64,000 nucleotides of DNA from an uncultured Pseudoteredinibacter sp. (GTDB taxonomy: Bacteria > Pseudomonadota > Gammaproteobacteria > Pseudomonadales > Cellvibrionaceae), in contig NZ_CANMYE010000002.1 of assembly GCF_947502065.1 (NCBI RefSeq), forward strand, positions 558,001 to 622,000. The letters run 5' to 3'. Each line of letters starts with the position of its first letter. Within the stretch, counting starts at the first letter, position 1. Shown here in pieces: positions 47,607 through 56,438 of this stretch. Made by a program: the position numbers and the translations under genes. The notes beneath the pieces are model-generated. The model ran no database searches. It had not been told where the DNA came from and was given only the letters and a program-made list of their open reading frames with translations.

Positions 47607-48530
47607 TTAAAGATGCCCGAATAGATATTGGTAAACCACCTCTACCTCTGCCGCATCTATACCATGCCTTAGAACAAAATCATCCGTAATATTTTCAAAT
47701 TCAAACAACAGTTCAGGGCTTTGCTCATGCAAATAACGCCCAATGGCCGCAGCCCGCACCAAATCTACCGGTCCATTTATACCAAATAGAGCATCAAACA
47801 TTAGACTCATTCCAGCTCCAGGGCTGCCCTGAATTGTCTGCTCCATAAGGTGAGCCCTAACGCGATCACGCCTAGCAATCCACTTTTCTGGGAAAGCTCG
47901 GATATTTACATCTTCGGACTCAATGGCATCTTCGAGTACCCTATAATATAAATAGCTCGCCAGCTCATCACCAGCAAATACCAGCTTTTCAAATTCATCA
48001 AACAAGCTAAAGTTAGGGTCTTCGAACTCTTTATCCAATCGCCAGCGATTCATCTTGGCGCAATTTTCCTGGATCATCTCCCTAAATTTGGTACGGCAAT
48101 TGGCGTAAATATGTAGAAAATTAACGATGGCCGAACTATCCCCTTTCTCCAGCAGCTGAATATAGGAATCAAATTCAGCATCAGACCAAAGCTCTGAGCT
48201 AAACAAATTTTGTTGATTATTCGCTTTTTCCTGCAGGGCTTTCCAGTGCTCCGGTGTGTATACAAAGGGAGGGGGCCCAGTGCGCGCAGAATCTATTTCT
48301 GCTTGCTTAGCGTCTGATTTTTGCCTTTCCACCTTCTTGGGCTCATCAGGCGTTTCTACTTTCTGGGTATCGGGCGGGCTTAGATTGGGCTTTTGACTTA
48401 ATTGCGGTGCGACCAGATCATCAACAGTCGTATTTTCATGTCCACCAATAAAGAACAGACCTATCGCGGCAAGCAACAAGAATATTGCCAATGAGATAGT
48501 TTTATTTTTCTTTAAATTAAACACAAACAA
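47607..48530 (-). CDS. Membrane-anchored protein of a local three-gene family, copy 3
   Basis: A 307-residue, more divergent member: signal-anchor (about 12-28, ISLAIFLLLAAIGLFFIGG), Pro/Lys/Glu-rich linker (about 35-85), Cys pair (CRTKFREMIQENC), then GDELASYLYYRVLEDAI and PEKWIARRDRVRAHLM, the equivalents of the shared blocks in copies 1 and 2. The D-x-N-x-R before the W...RR block is kept in all three. It is the first of the three on the minus strand and 80 bases downstream of the Smr gene. Function unknown. Confidence 0.75.
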   Translation of the reverse strand: MFVFNLKKNKTISLAIFLLLAAIGLFFIGGHENTTVDDLVAPQLSQKPNLSPPDTQKVETPDEPKKVERQKSDAKQAEIDSARTGPPPFVYTPEHWKALQEKANNQQNLFSSELWSDAEFDSYIQLLEKGDSSAIVNFLHIYANCRTKFREMIQENCAKMNRWRLDKEFEDPNFSLFDEFEKLVFAGDELASYLYYRVLEDAIESEDVNIRAFPEKWIARRDRVRAHLMEQTIQGSPGAGMSLMFDALFGINGPVDLVRAAAIGRYLHEQSPELLFEFENITDDFVLRHGIDAAEVEVVYQYLFGHL

Positions 48531-48610
48531 TCCTTGTTAACATTGCCAGAAGAATAAAGTTTCAGCCAGCGTGTGTAGAGGCAGAGCCGCAAACGCTGCC
48601 CTGCAAAAAC

Positions 48611-49186
48611 CTAACGCTTAGAAAACCTCTCCATATTTTCCAGGCGCTTCTTATCACTCTTCTTCAGCATAACATAAGTTGCACCGGCCCCGCCGTGGTG
48701 CTTTTGTGCGGAATGAAATGCTAAGACGGCATCTATCTGGGGCAACCAATGGGCCACCGCACTTTTAATTAACCCCGAATCTTTTCGGCCTTCACCTTTG
48801 CCGTGGGTAATCAAGGCGCAGCGGATATCATGCTCAATACAATCTTTAATAAATTGATAGACCGAGCGGCGTGCCTGCTCTACGGTTTTGTGGTGTAGAT
48901 CTAAGCGTGCCTCAATTTGGTATTTACCTAAGCGTAGGTTCTTATATACCCCATGCTGCACACCTGGGCGCTGGTAGCCAATAATCTCTAGCGGGTCGAC
49001 CGGCTCGATACATTCATCAGAAAGCGGATCACCTTGGTGGCTGGGCATTTCTTCTACTGCTGCTTTTTTACGATGCTCTAAACCCGGATTGCTGGCGTTC
49101 TCGGCCTTTAGATTTACGCGCTTAGGCTGCTTAATAGGCTGAACATCGGCCATGCTCTGGCGAAAAAAATCTTCGTCGTCACTCAT
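48611..49186 (-). CDS. Smr-domain protein (putative nicking endonuclease)
   Basis: A 191-residue protein with a C-terminal Smr domain: RLDLHHKTVEQARRSVYQF (LDLHG-like strand), LITHGKGEGRKDSG (the HGKG signature) and FHSAQKHHGGAGATYVML. The stand-alone SmrA/YdaL type can nick DNA or act in ribosome rescue-related RNA cleavage. The N-terminal 80 residues are polar. Last gene of a four-gene minus-strand operon, 13 bases after the thioesterase gene. Confidence 0.9.
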   Translation of the reverse strand: MSDDEDFFRQSMADVQPIKQPKRVNLKAENASNPGLEHRKKAAVEEMPSHQGDPLSDECIEPVDPLEIIGYQRPGVQHGVYKNLRLGKYQIEARLDLHHKTVEQARRSVYQFIKDCIEHDIRCALITHGKGEGRKDSGLIKSAVAHWLPQIDAVLAFHSAQKHHGGAGATYVMLKKSDKKRLENMERFSKR

Positions 49187-49199
49187 TGCTTTGCCTGTA

Positions 49200-49649
49200 T
49201 TAACTTGCTTCGCTTACCAATGCCGCACCATAGCCATCCTTGAACTCTGGCGGCATGCGACGCGGTCGACCGCTGCTCATTTCAATACAAACCACTTTCC
49301 ACTGGCCACGCAGCATAGTTGCGCCATCGCTTAAGCGCACGATTTGAAAGCGACGTGTCATACTGAGCTTGCCATCACTTTCCGTTAGCCAGGTGGCGAC
49401 TCGCAATTCATCGCCTAATAAAGCAGCTTGCATGTACTCGTATTCGGCTTTTTGAATCGCCATTGCTCTATCCAACTGACGATAAGCCTCGATATCTAAG
49501 CCCAAATGACAAGAATGCCCCCAACCGGCCATTTCGCACCATTTCACATAGACAGTATTATTGGCGTGATTTAGGCCGTCAATATCGTCTTCTACAACCG
49601 TTATATCAACCGTGTGAGGATTTGGAAAATCCCATTCAATATCAGTCAT
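49200..49649 (-). CDS. 4HBT thioesterase
   Basis: A 149-residue hot-dog thioesterase with the DGLNHANNTVYVKWCEMAGW active-site stretch (Asp/Asn-containing) typical of YbgC/4HBT-like enzymes. I chose the ATG at 49649 (MTDIEWDFPN), six bases after AAGGAT; the frame is open for nine more codons. It follows the radical SAM gene with an eight-base gap and precedes smr, in a tight operon. Acyl-CoA substrate unknown. Confidence 0.88.
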   Translation of the reverse strand: MTDIEWDFPNPHTVDITVVEDDIDGLNHANNTVYVKWCEMAGWGHSCHLGLDIEAYRQLDRAMAIQKAEYEYMQAALLGDELRVATWLTESDGKLSMTRRFQIVRLSDGATMLRGQWKVVCIEMSSGRPRRMPPEFKDGYGAALVSEAS

Positions 49650-49657
49650 GAAAATCC

Positions 49658-50548
49658 TTATAAACCCCGCTGCCATTCCTGTCGCAATGGAATCATTCCA
49701 GGCTTATTGATAGCGGTGCGCACCGTATCTAATAGCTTGCCTTTATCCTTGCCCAGCACACCTTTTAACACTAGGTAATTGGATGCATGGTCACTGCGGA
49801 AGATGGTTTTGTCTAATTCCAAATTATCCAACAGCAGCTCCATCTCACGGAATAACTCTAACTGCTCTAGTTTGCGCCAAGGAATCTCAAAGGCCTCTTC
49901 AAAGTCCTCGCTGCCTCTTGGAAATTCAACAACCAATGTTGATAGGTAATCGGGCTGGGCGGCATTCATTAACTTTGCTGAGTTAATAGCGTGCTGTTCG
50001 CTCAAGGTCGGGCCACCCAAGCCATTTAGAATCATCACCGAGCTTTTCATGCCGGCCGCTTTAATTTTTTGCAGCGCATCTAAAGAGCTATCAAAACTCT
50101 CGCCTTTACGAACCCTGGCCAAGACCTCGTCATCACCAGATTCGCAACCTACGTACATTAGGCTAAGCCCCAACTCCCTTAGCTCTTGTAAGTCGGCAAC
50201 AGATTTATTTTTTAAATTGCGAGGCAAGCAATAACTAGACACTCGGCTGATGTGGGGAAAGTACTGCTTAATTAACAGCAGAATTTCTTTGAGACGGCGA
50301 ACCGATAAGGTCATCGCATCACCATCGGCTAAAAAGATTCGCTGAACAGGGTAGCCAGCCTCGGCGATCTGACGCAATTCCGCCTCGATCACATCGGGCT
50401 TCTTAGGCTTAAAACGCTTTTGCTCCATGGTGTACATTTCACAAAAGGTGCACTTATTGTATGAGCAGCCATTGGCTACTTGCAGAATAAGAGACTTCCA
50501 CTCGCTAGGGGGCCGAAAAACTGGCTCTATATAGTTTAGAGGATACAT
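49658..50548 (-). CDS. Radical SAM protein
   Basis: A 296-residue radical SAM enzyme: the 4Fe-4S/SAM motif is CSYNKCTFC (CxxxCxxC form, about residues 28-36), followed by GDAMTLSVRRLKEIL, CESGDDEVLARVRKGES and NGLGGP. It resembles a conserved, uncharacterised group of B12-free single-domain radical SAM proteins (Elp3/MiaB-related core without TRAM). The reaction is not known. It overlaps no neighbour but lies one base after the DUF2750 gene. Confidence 0.9.
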   Translation of the reverse strand: MYPLNYIEPVFRPPSEWKSLILQVANGCSYNKCTFCEMYTMEQKRFKPKKPDVIEAELRQIAEAGYPVQRIFLADGDAMTLSVRRLKEILLLIKQYFPHISRVSSYCLPRNLKNKSVADLQELRELGLSLMYVGCESGDDEVLARVRKGESFDSSLDALQKIKAAGMKSSVMILNGLGGPTLSEQHAINSAKLMNAAQPDYLSTLVVEFPRGSEDFEEAFEIPWRKLEQLELFREMELLLDNLELDKTIFRSDHASNYLVLKGVLGKDKGKLLDTVRTAINKPGMIPLRQEWQRGL

Positions 50549-50549
50549 A

Positions 50550-50915
50550 TCAGCTGATTTCGTTTTCGAATTCTTCTAATAAATCCAGCGGCTCTATCTC
50601 TATACCTTCCATTTCACTATCCCAATTAATGCCCACGAGATAAACGTCTTCATGCATACCTGGCAGCCATTTATCCATAAACTCTTCTACCGATACTGCG
50701 ACGGGCTGATAGACCGACCAATCCTCTACACAATGGGCCTTGGCGAATTCGGGCTGGCTCCAAAATGGCATAACGTCCGTTTCACCATATTGCTCCGATG
50801 GGCATAAAGCCCAGCCTTCTGGGCCTTCCAAGCCCCAAACGCAGCCGGTTTCTAAGGCTTCTACGATAAATCGGTCGAAGTTTTCTTCGATATTGGATGA
50901 CAATGCTTCCGTCAT
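50550..50915 (-). CDS. DUF2750 domain protein
   Basis: A 121-residue protein of the DUF2750 family: the ETGCVWGLEGPEGWALCPSE core and VEEFMDKWLPGMHEDVYLVG match the family form as I know it. It is acidic and soluble, of unknown function. First gene of the operon DUF2750 - radical SAM - thioesterase - smr, with a one-base gap to the second gene. Confidence 0.88.
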   Translation of the reverse strand: MTEALSSNIEENFDRFIVEALETGCVWGLEGPEGWALCPSEQYGETDVMPFWSQPEFAKAHCVEDWSVYQPVAVSVEEFMDKWLPGMHEDVYLVGINWDSEMEGIEIEPLDLLEEFENEIS

Positions 50916-51170
50916 GGGGCTCTCTTCTAAATCAGGCGGTATAAGTTGTTTATTGTACTGGATTTTAGATGCTGGGATGAGTTTTTATAAGGGCCTTTAC
51001 ATGGATATATACATGGACATATTCACGGGTATAGTGCAAAACGCTGATTTTCACTGGCGGTATGGCTTGCTGCTGCGCTTTTAACGTACACTTGGGCACC
51101 AAATGCAGAAAACAGTACTCAGATGATACGGTTTTGCGCAAGGAATAGACTGTAAACACAAGGAATGCCC

Positions 51171-52574
51171 ATGTCAGATTCCCAATTACCCTCCACGGAC
51201 GAGCCAAATAGCACGCCCGCAACCAGCTCCCCCGAGTCACAGTGGCAACTGATAAAATTTCACGGCAATGGCGGCGAGTATTTTCGCATTTGGATTGTCA
51301 ATTTAGTATTAACCCTGTTGACCCTCGGTATCTACTCAGCATGGGCTACTGTGCGTGAGCGCCGCTATTTCTATGGCCATACCGAAGTTGCCGGCGGACG
51401 ATTGGACTTTCACGGCAAGCCACTGCAGATTCTGCTAGGTCGAATTATTGCCATTGTGCTTTTAATCGGCTGGTCTCAGGGCGCATTATTACACACGGCT
51501 ATCCCCTTTATCTCGGCTGCTATTGTTCTTGGTTTATTACCGATGTTTATGGTGCGCGCTTTAGGCTTTCGTTTACGCCACACCAGCTTGCGCAATATTC
51601 GCTTTGGGTTCAACGGCAAAATAAGTGATGCCTACAAAGCGCTTTGGCCTTATTTGGTTGCCCTATTAATTGCTGCAGCCGGAATTATCCACATCAGTAA
51701 TGAAATCCTGGCCTGGAGCGAGGATATGGAGCAGCGCGCCGAGCAACGCTATGAAGAGCAGGCCGAGCAAGAACTACTTGAGGAGAGCGAGTCAGCCATC
51801 ACAGAGTACGACTACAATGAAGAAGATGGCAGCATAAGCCCTGAATTCTCTGCAGACGATATTCGAAATGACGCCCAAAGCAGTGAAGACATCGATCCAT
51901 TTGCAGGCATGGAAGACTTTACCCGCTTAATGGGATTCTATGGTCTTATCGTAATGGCCATGTGTTTTATCTTTCCACTGTTTATTTGTGATGTTCGCAA
52001 CTTCAATACCCGTCATAGTCAGTATGGCCAGAGCACATTCAATGTCGACTTAAAACGCGGCCGTTTTTCTGAGCATTTTTGGATTGCCTTCGGTATATCT
52101 ATTGCCGCAGGCATGGCCGTTATGCTTATTGGCGGCATTGTTGCCGGAATCGCAGCGGCAATAATTTTTGGTTTTGGTATCGAGTTCGAAGGCGGCGCCA
52201 GCATGGCGATACTAATCACCCTTGCCATTGTCTTTGTCTATGGCTTGATGATCGCCTCTTATATGGCGGCGTATGCCTATTGGCGCGGTCGCATTTTTAA
52301 TGACACCTTTGACACCCTCACTTTGGCCGATATCGAGTTTCGCTCAAACCTCAGCATTTATGCCTATGCCAAGCTCTGGGTGATCAATACGGTGTTGATG
52401 GTGATTACACTGGGCTTTGCTTACCCATGGATTAAAATTCGTATTTTAAAAATGCAAATTGAAGCCCTTGAATACCGAGGTGATAGCGATCAATTTATTG
52501 CCCACAATCAGCAACACACCAATGCTGTTGGCGATGAAGTTGGCGAAGCCTTCGATTTTGACTTCGGGTTTTAA
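51171..52574 (+). CDS. YjgN/DUF898 family membrane protein
   Basis: A 467-residue integral membrane protein of the DUF898 (YjgN) family, of unknown function. The domain starts FHGNGGEYFRIWIVNLVLTLLTLG; it has about six to eight helices. Between two of them lies a long acidic insert (about 185-240, rich in E, D and S). I chose the ATG at 51171 (MSDSQLPS), six bases after AAGGA, rather than the ATG two codons upstream, which is too close to it. The M48 protease gene starts seven bases after its stop, so they are likely co-translated. Confidence 0.9.
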   Translation: MSDSQLPSTDEPNSTPATSSPESQWQLIKFHGNGGEYFRIWIVNLVLTLLTLGIYSAWATVRERRYFYGHTEVAGGRLDFHGKPLQILLGRIIAIVLLIGWSQGALLHTAIPFISAAIVLGLLPMFMVRALGFRLRHTSLRNIRFGFNGKISDAYKALWPYLVALLIAAAGIIHISNEILAWSEDMEQRAEQRYEEQAEQELLEESESAITEYDYNEEDGSISPEFSADDIRNDAQSSEDIDPFAGMEDFTRLMGFYGLIVMAMCFIFPLFICDVRNFNTRHSQYGQSTFNVDLKRGRFSEHFWIAFGISIAAGMAVMLIGGIVAGIAAAIIFGFGIEFEGGASMAILITLAIVFVYGLMIASYMAAYAYWRGRIFNDTFDTLTLADIEFRSNLSIYAYAKLWVINTVLMVITLGFAYPWIKIRILKMQIEALEYRGDSDQFIAHNQQHTNAVGDEVGEAFDFDFGF

Positions 52575-52580
52575 TACAGC

Positions 52581-53825
52581 ATGAGCCTAACGGGGAAATA
52601 TTATCGCGCGCACAGCTCTGAGCAAGTTTCAGCGAAGCTTTTCTGTGAAGGGCAAGCTTTACGCTTTCAGAGCGGTGGTGAAATACTGCAAGAGCTGTCT
52701 ATCGAGCAGTGCCAGCTTTCGGCCCCTATTGGCCGCATGCCCTATCGCATTGAATTGCCAAATGGTGATTGCTTCGAGTGTGAAGATCATCAGGCTATTG
52801 AGGCAATTTTCGCAGAACCCAACGCTTCGCGGCTGGTTCACTATTGGGAAAAGAGCCGAGGCTTTGCCTTGGCCGCTTTAGTCATGCTGCCCATCATTGC
52901 CCTACTGTATATTAAAGTGGGCATGCCACTGGCAGCGAAAGTATTGGCCCCTCAAATACCCAAAGAGGCCTTGCTGGCTTTAGATAATCAGGCCTTGCAG
53001 CAGCTGCAAGGCTATTTCCACGAAAGCAAACTCGATGAAGATGGTAAGCGTCTTCTAGAGAGCGCTTGGCAACGCCTACCCAATCAACAGCGCTACACCC
53101 TATTAAGCAAAAGCAGTCCCGGCATCGGTGCAAATGCCTTCGCCTTGCCTGGCGGCCATATTTTGGTGACTGATGAGCTGGTAACAGCGCTCAATAATGA
53201 AAATGAAATATTGGCGGTATTAGCTCATGAAGCCGGCCATGTAGAGCAGTATCACGGCATTCGCAATATCATTCAATCTTTGGGTACCGTCGCATTGCTC
53301 TCCGTTATCGTAGGTGATGTCAGCGTTTTAGCTGAAACGGTGCTTGTTTCCGGCCCTGTTATTTTCCAGCAGCTTTCTTATAGCCGAGATCTTGAACGAG
53401 AAGCGGATCACTTCTCCATTGAGATGCTAGAGCAAATCAATGTACCCAGCAGTTGCCTCGGCGCTGGCCTAACTCACCTTATGGCAGCTCATGATATTAC
53501 GCTTGATACAAACAATGTTGGCGATATTGTTATTGAAGATGCAAAACCGAAAGAGCAAGAGCCTATTGATGCTGCCGAGCTTTTAGAAACTTTGGAAAGC
53601 GACGATCCAAAGAATGATGCCAGCGCGACAGAACCTAACAGCGATGACGCAGAAAAAGATAACAAGGAAGAACAAGAGCTCGATTGGAAGGAGAAGCTGA
53701 AAAAACAAATGGGCTGGGACGAAGAGTTTGATCTTAGAGATGCCTTAAACTACCTCAGCACCCATCCTGGCACTGAAGAGCGAGTTCAATCAGCTGGCGG
53801 CATAGACTGCCCTGCGCCACAATAA
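52581..53825 (+). CDS. M48 family membrane metallopeptidase
   Basis: A 414-residue zinc protease of the M48 (Ste24/HtpX) family. N-terminal soluble part (1-90), a membrane helix (about 98-115), then a peptidase domain: zinc motif HEAGH in VLAHEAGHVEQYH (about 216-228) and third ligand region LEREADHFSIEML. Before the conserved STHPGTEERV motif near the C-terminus there is an acidic low-complexity insert (about 310-380). Paired with the YjgN/DUF898 gene upstream; the same pairing is known in other gammaproteobacteria, so a joint role in membrane quality control is inferred. Confidence 0.9.
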   Translation: MSLTGKYYRAHSSEQVSAKLFCEGQALRFQSGGEILQELSIEQCQLSAPIGRMPYRIELPNGDCFECEDHQAIEAIFAEPNASRLVHYWEKSRGFALAALVMLPIIALLYIKVGMPLAAKVLAPQIPKEALLALDNQALQQLQGYFHESKLDEDGKRLLESAWQRLPNQQRYTLLSKSSPGIGANAFALPGGHILVTDELVTALNNENEILAVLAHEAGHVEQYHGIRNIIQSLGTVALLSVIVGDVSVLAETVLVSGPVIFQQLSYSRDLEREADHFSIEMLEQINVPSSCLGAGLTHLMAAHDITLDTNNVGDIVIEDAKPKEQEPIDAAELLETLESDDPKNDASATEPNSDDAEKDNKEEQELDWKEKLKKQMGWDEEFDLRDALNYLSTHPGTEERVQSAGGIDCPAPQ

Positions 53826-53829
53826 TTGT

Positions 53830-55119
53830 TTACTTTAGATGGGCAGCGATGCCCATCATCATTTTATCTAAGGCTCCACGATTACTTTCTGCAACCTCTA
53901 AGGCGGCCGTCGACATGGTTTTTACCTGCTCGGGATCATTCATTAATTGCTTCCAGTGATCGGCCAACTCAACAGCGTTTTCAACTTGCAGCAATGCACC
54001 AGCTGTTTGTAAAAGACTACTCGCCTCTACAAAGTTAAAACAACTTTTGCCAGTCATGATGGGCAAACCCCAAGCTGCCGCTTCAATCATATTGTGACCG
54101 CCTCGATCCACCAAACTGCCACCAATAAATGCAGCATCAACAGCGCCAAAGAAACACAACATTTCTCCCATGGTGTCCCCCAAGATAACTTGGCAGTTAT
54201 CTTCTAAGGCCTTGCGGCTTTTAGTTACACTGCGGCGCTGCATGCTCAGGCCTTGCTCTTTTATTAAGCGAGCAACCTCATTAAAACGCTCAGGATGACG
54301 AGGAACCAGCAACAAGCGGGCCTGTGGCTCCGGCTGTAGCAGCAAGCCAAATGCTTCCAGGATTATTTCATCTTCGCCCGGATGAGTAGAAGCGGCAGCA
54401 ATGAGGAATCTCCCCTCACCCGTTGAGCATTCGCGCCACTGCTGTTTTAGTTTTTTGGCCTGCTCACGCAGCTCATTATTTAATTGCAAATCAAATTTGA
54501 TATTGCCACTGACAACTGTGTTTTCAGCCTTTGCGCCTGTACTAATAAAGCGCTGCCGATCTGCTTCACTTTGGGCGTACACCCCGCTTAAGGCCGCGAA
54601 CATTGGAGCACTTAAGGCAGAAACTCGCTGATAGCCCTTCGCCGAGCGCTCTGATAATCGGCCATTTAGTAACAAACTGGGTATGCCTCGCTTTTTACAA
54701 GCCGCCAATAAGTTAGGCCACAGCTCGGTCTCCATCACCAGCATAAGCTCTGGCTCAAGCTTATTTAAAAAGCGTGCGACAGCGTCGGGGAGATCATAAG
54801 GCAGGTACACATGCGCCAACTGGCCTGTAAAACGCTCCTGCAACAAAGCCGAGCCAGTCGGGGTCGTCGTCGTCACCATTAACTGATGATCGGGGTAGTC
54901 CTCTAACAGGCGCTTTATCAGCGGGCTGGCCGCGATCGTCTCCCCTACCGATACCGAGTGCAAACATATCACTGGGCGCGAATTTTTAAGCTTTGGAAAC
55001 AGCCCCAAACGCTCTTGCCATCGCTTAGCGTAGGCTGGTGCCTTGATGGCACGCCATAGCAAGCGCAGTAAAACGGCCGGCAAGGCAAGGTAGAAGATTA
55101 GACTGTAGAAAAAACGCAT
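53830..55119 (-). CDS. waaA: 3-deoxy-D-manno-octulosonic acid transferase
   Basis: A 429-residue GT-B glycosyltransferase that adds Kdo residues to lipid IVA, in lipopolysaccharide assembly at the inner membrane. A hydrophobic N-terminus (about 4-22) anchors it. Seen: HSVSVGETIAASPLIKRLL, METELWPNLL, LLLNGRLSERSAKGYQ and the acceptor/donor stretch GGSLVDRGGHNMIEAAAWGLP. Convergent with the M48 protease gene by a five-base gap; divergent from the FAD oxidoreductase. Confidence 0.96.
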   Translation of the reverse strand: MRFFYSLIFYLALPAVLLRLLWRAIKAPAYAKRWQERLGLFPKLKNSRPVICLHSVSVGETIAASPLIKRLLEDYPDHQLMVTTTTPTGSALLQERFTGQLAHVYLPYDLPDAVARFLNKLEPELMLVMETELWPNLLAACKKRGIPSLLLNGRLSERSAKGYQRVSALSAPMFAALSGVYAQSEADRQRFISTGAKAENTVVSGNIKFDLQLNNELREQAKKLKQQWRECSTGEGRFLIAAASTHPGEDEIILEAFGLLLQPEPQARLLLVPRHPERFNEVARLIKEQGLSMQRRSVTKSRKALEDNCQVILGDTMGEMLCFFGAVDAAFIGGSLVDRGGHNMIEAAAWGLPIMTGKSCFNFVEASSLLQTAGALLQVENAVELADHWKQLMNDPEQVKTMSTAALEVAESNRGALDKMMMGIAAHLK

Positions 55120-55220
55120 CGGGCTAAAGCAGACTCTTAATTAATTCACGTTATAATAAAGCAATCTGCCAATACCATACAGTAGCTGCTCGCAGCTCAG
55201 CACTCGAGGCTCAAACACCT

Positions 55221-56438
55221 ATGGCATCAGCCCCCATCAAACTGGATACCGCTATTATCGGCGGCGGCATTGCTGGCTTATGGCTATTAAACCGCCTACA
55301 GCAACAGGGCAGACACTGTGCATTATTTGAGCGAGAGGCTCTTGGCGCTGGGCAAACCTTAGCTTCACAAGGAATGATTCATGGCGGAATCAAGTACACC
55401 CTAGCTGGCGCACTTAGCGGTGCCTCCGAGGCGATTGCTGATATGCCCCGTCGCTGGGCTGAGTGCTTTTCTGGCTCGGGCGAAATCAACCTACAATCCG
55501 CCAAGCTGCTGAGTGAAGACTTCTATATGTTTTCTAGCCAGCAGAGCAGCTCTAAGATCAGTACCTTCTTTGCCAGCAAGCTTACACGCGGGCGAGTGGA
55601 ACAGGTTAAAGGCGCGGATTTACCCGCGCTCTTCCAAGGCCAAAGTAATGCACAAGTCTATAAACTTTTGGATATCGTTGTAGATACGCCTTCATTACTT
55701 AAGGCACTTAGCGAGCCTTATCGCGAGAGAATTTTTAAACTACCAAGTAAGCACCGCTGGCTAAAAGAAGCAGATAAGGCACAGCTTTGCCTTACCAATG
55801 AAGAGGGTGAAGAGCAGATTATTCAAGCCAATAACTTTGTATTTTGCGCTGGCGAAGCTAATGCCGCTTTACTGGAAAACCTAGGCCTGAAAAAACCGGC
55901 CATGCAGCTAAGACCATTGCAGCAGGTCTGCGTAAAACATAACCTACCTTATCGTTTTTATGGCCACTGTATGGGCGCCGAGAGCACTCCGCGCTTAACC
56001 ATCTCTAGTCATCCTTGCGAAGATGGCGAGCAGGTATGGTATTTGGGCGGCAGCCTGGCAGAAGCTGGCGCCAAGCAAAGCCCTGAAGAACTCATTAGCC
56101 AGGCCAAGCTAGAGCTGGCTGAATTATTCCCTTGGCTGGATTTTAGTAAGGCCCAATGGTGCAGCCTTCCCATTAATCGCGCTGAGCCTAGGCAGAAGGG
56201 CTTGGTAAGGCCAGACAAGGCCTTTGCCGAACGTGCCGCAGGCATTAATAATGTTATCGTCGGTTGGCCTACTAAACTGGCGCTTAGCCCGAATTTTGCC
56301 GATCAGGCTATCGAGCAACTTCAAGCGGCGGATCAAACTCTAAGCCAACAATCCTCTCTACCCCATTTGCCTGTGGCTAAAATTGCTAAAGCACCTTGGG
56401 ATAAACTTTTTCCATCTAAAGAAGACCTTAGCCCATGA
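55221..56438 (+). CDS. FAD-dependent oxidoreductase (DAO family)
   Basis: A 405-residue flavoprotein of the D-amino acid oxidase/glycerol-3-phosphate dehydrogenase superfamily. Seen: dinucleotide motif TAIIGGGIAGLWLL (about 9-22), ASQGMIHGGIKY typical of L-2-hydroxyglutarate oxidase-like members, and a late FAD contact region with IVGWPTKLALSPN. Substrate unknown. The last four bases (ATGA) overlap the start of an aldo/keto reductase, so the two enzymes are likely produced together. Confidence 0.87.
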   Translation: MASAPIKLDTAIIGGGIAGLWLLNRLQQQGRHCALFEREALGAGQTLASQGMIHGGIKYTLAGALSGASEAIADMPRRWAECFSGSGEINLQSAKLLSEDFYMFSSQQSSSKISTFFASKLTRGRVEQVKGADLPALFQGQSNAQVYKLLDIVVDTPSLLKALSEPYRERIFKLPSKHRWLKEADKAQLCLTNEEGEEQIIQANNFVFCAGEANAALLENLGLKKPAMQLRPLQQVCVKHNLPYRFYGHCMGAESTPRLTISSHPCEDGEQVWYLGGSLAEAGAKQSPEELISQAKLELAELFPWLDFSKAQWCSLPINRAEPRQKGLVRPDKAFAERAAGINNVIVGWPTKLALSPNFADQAIEQLQAADQTLSQQSSLPHLPVAKIAKAPWDKLFPSKEDLSP

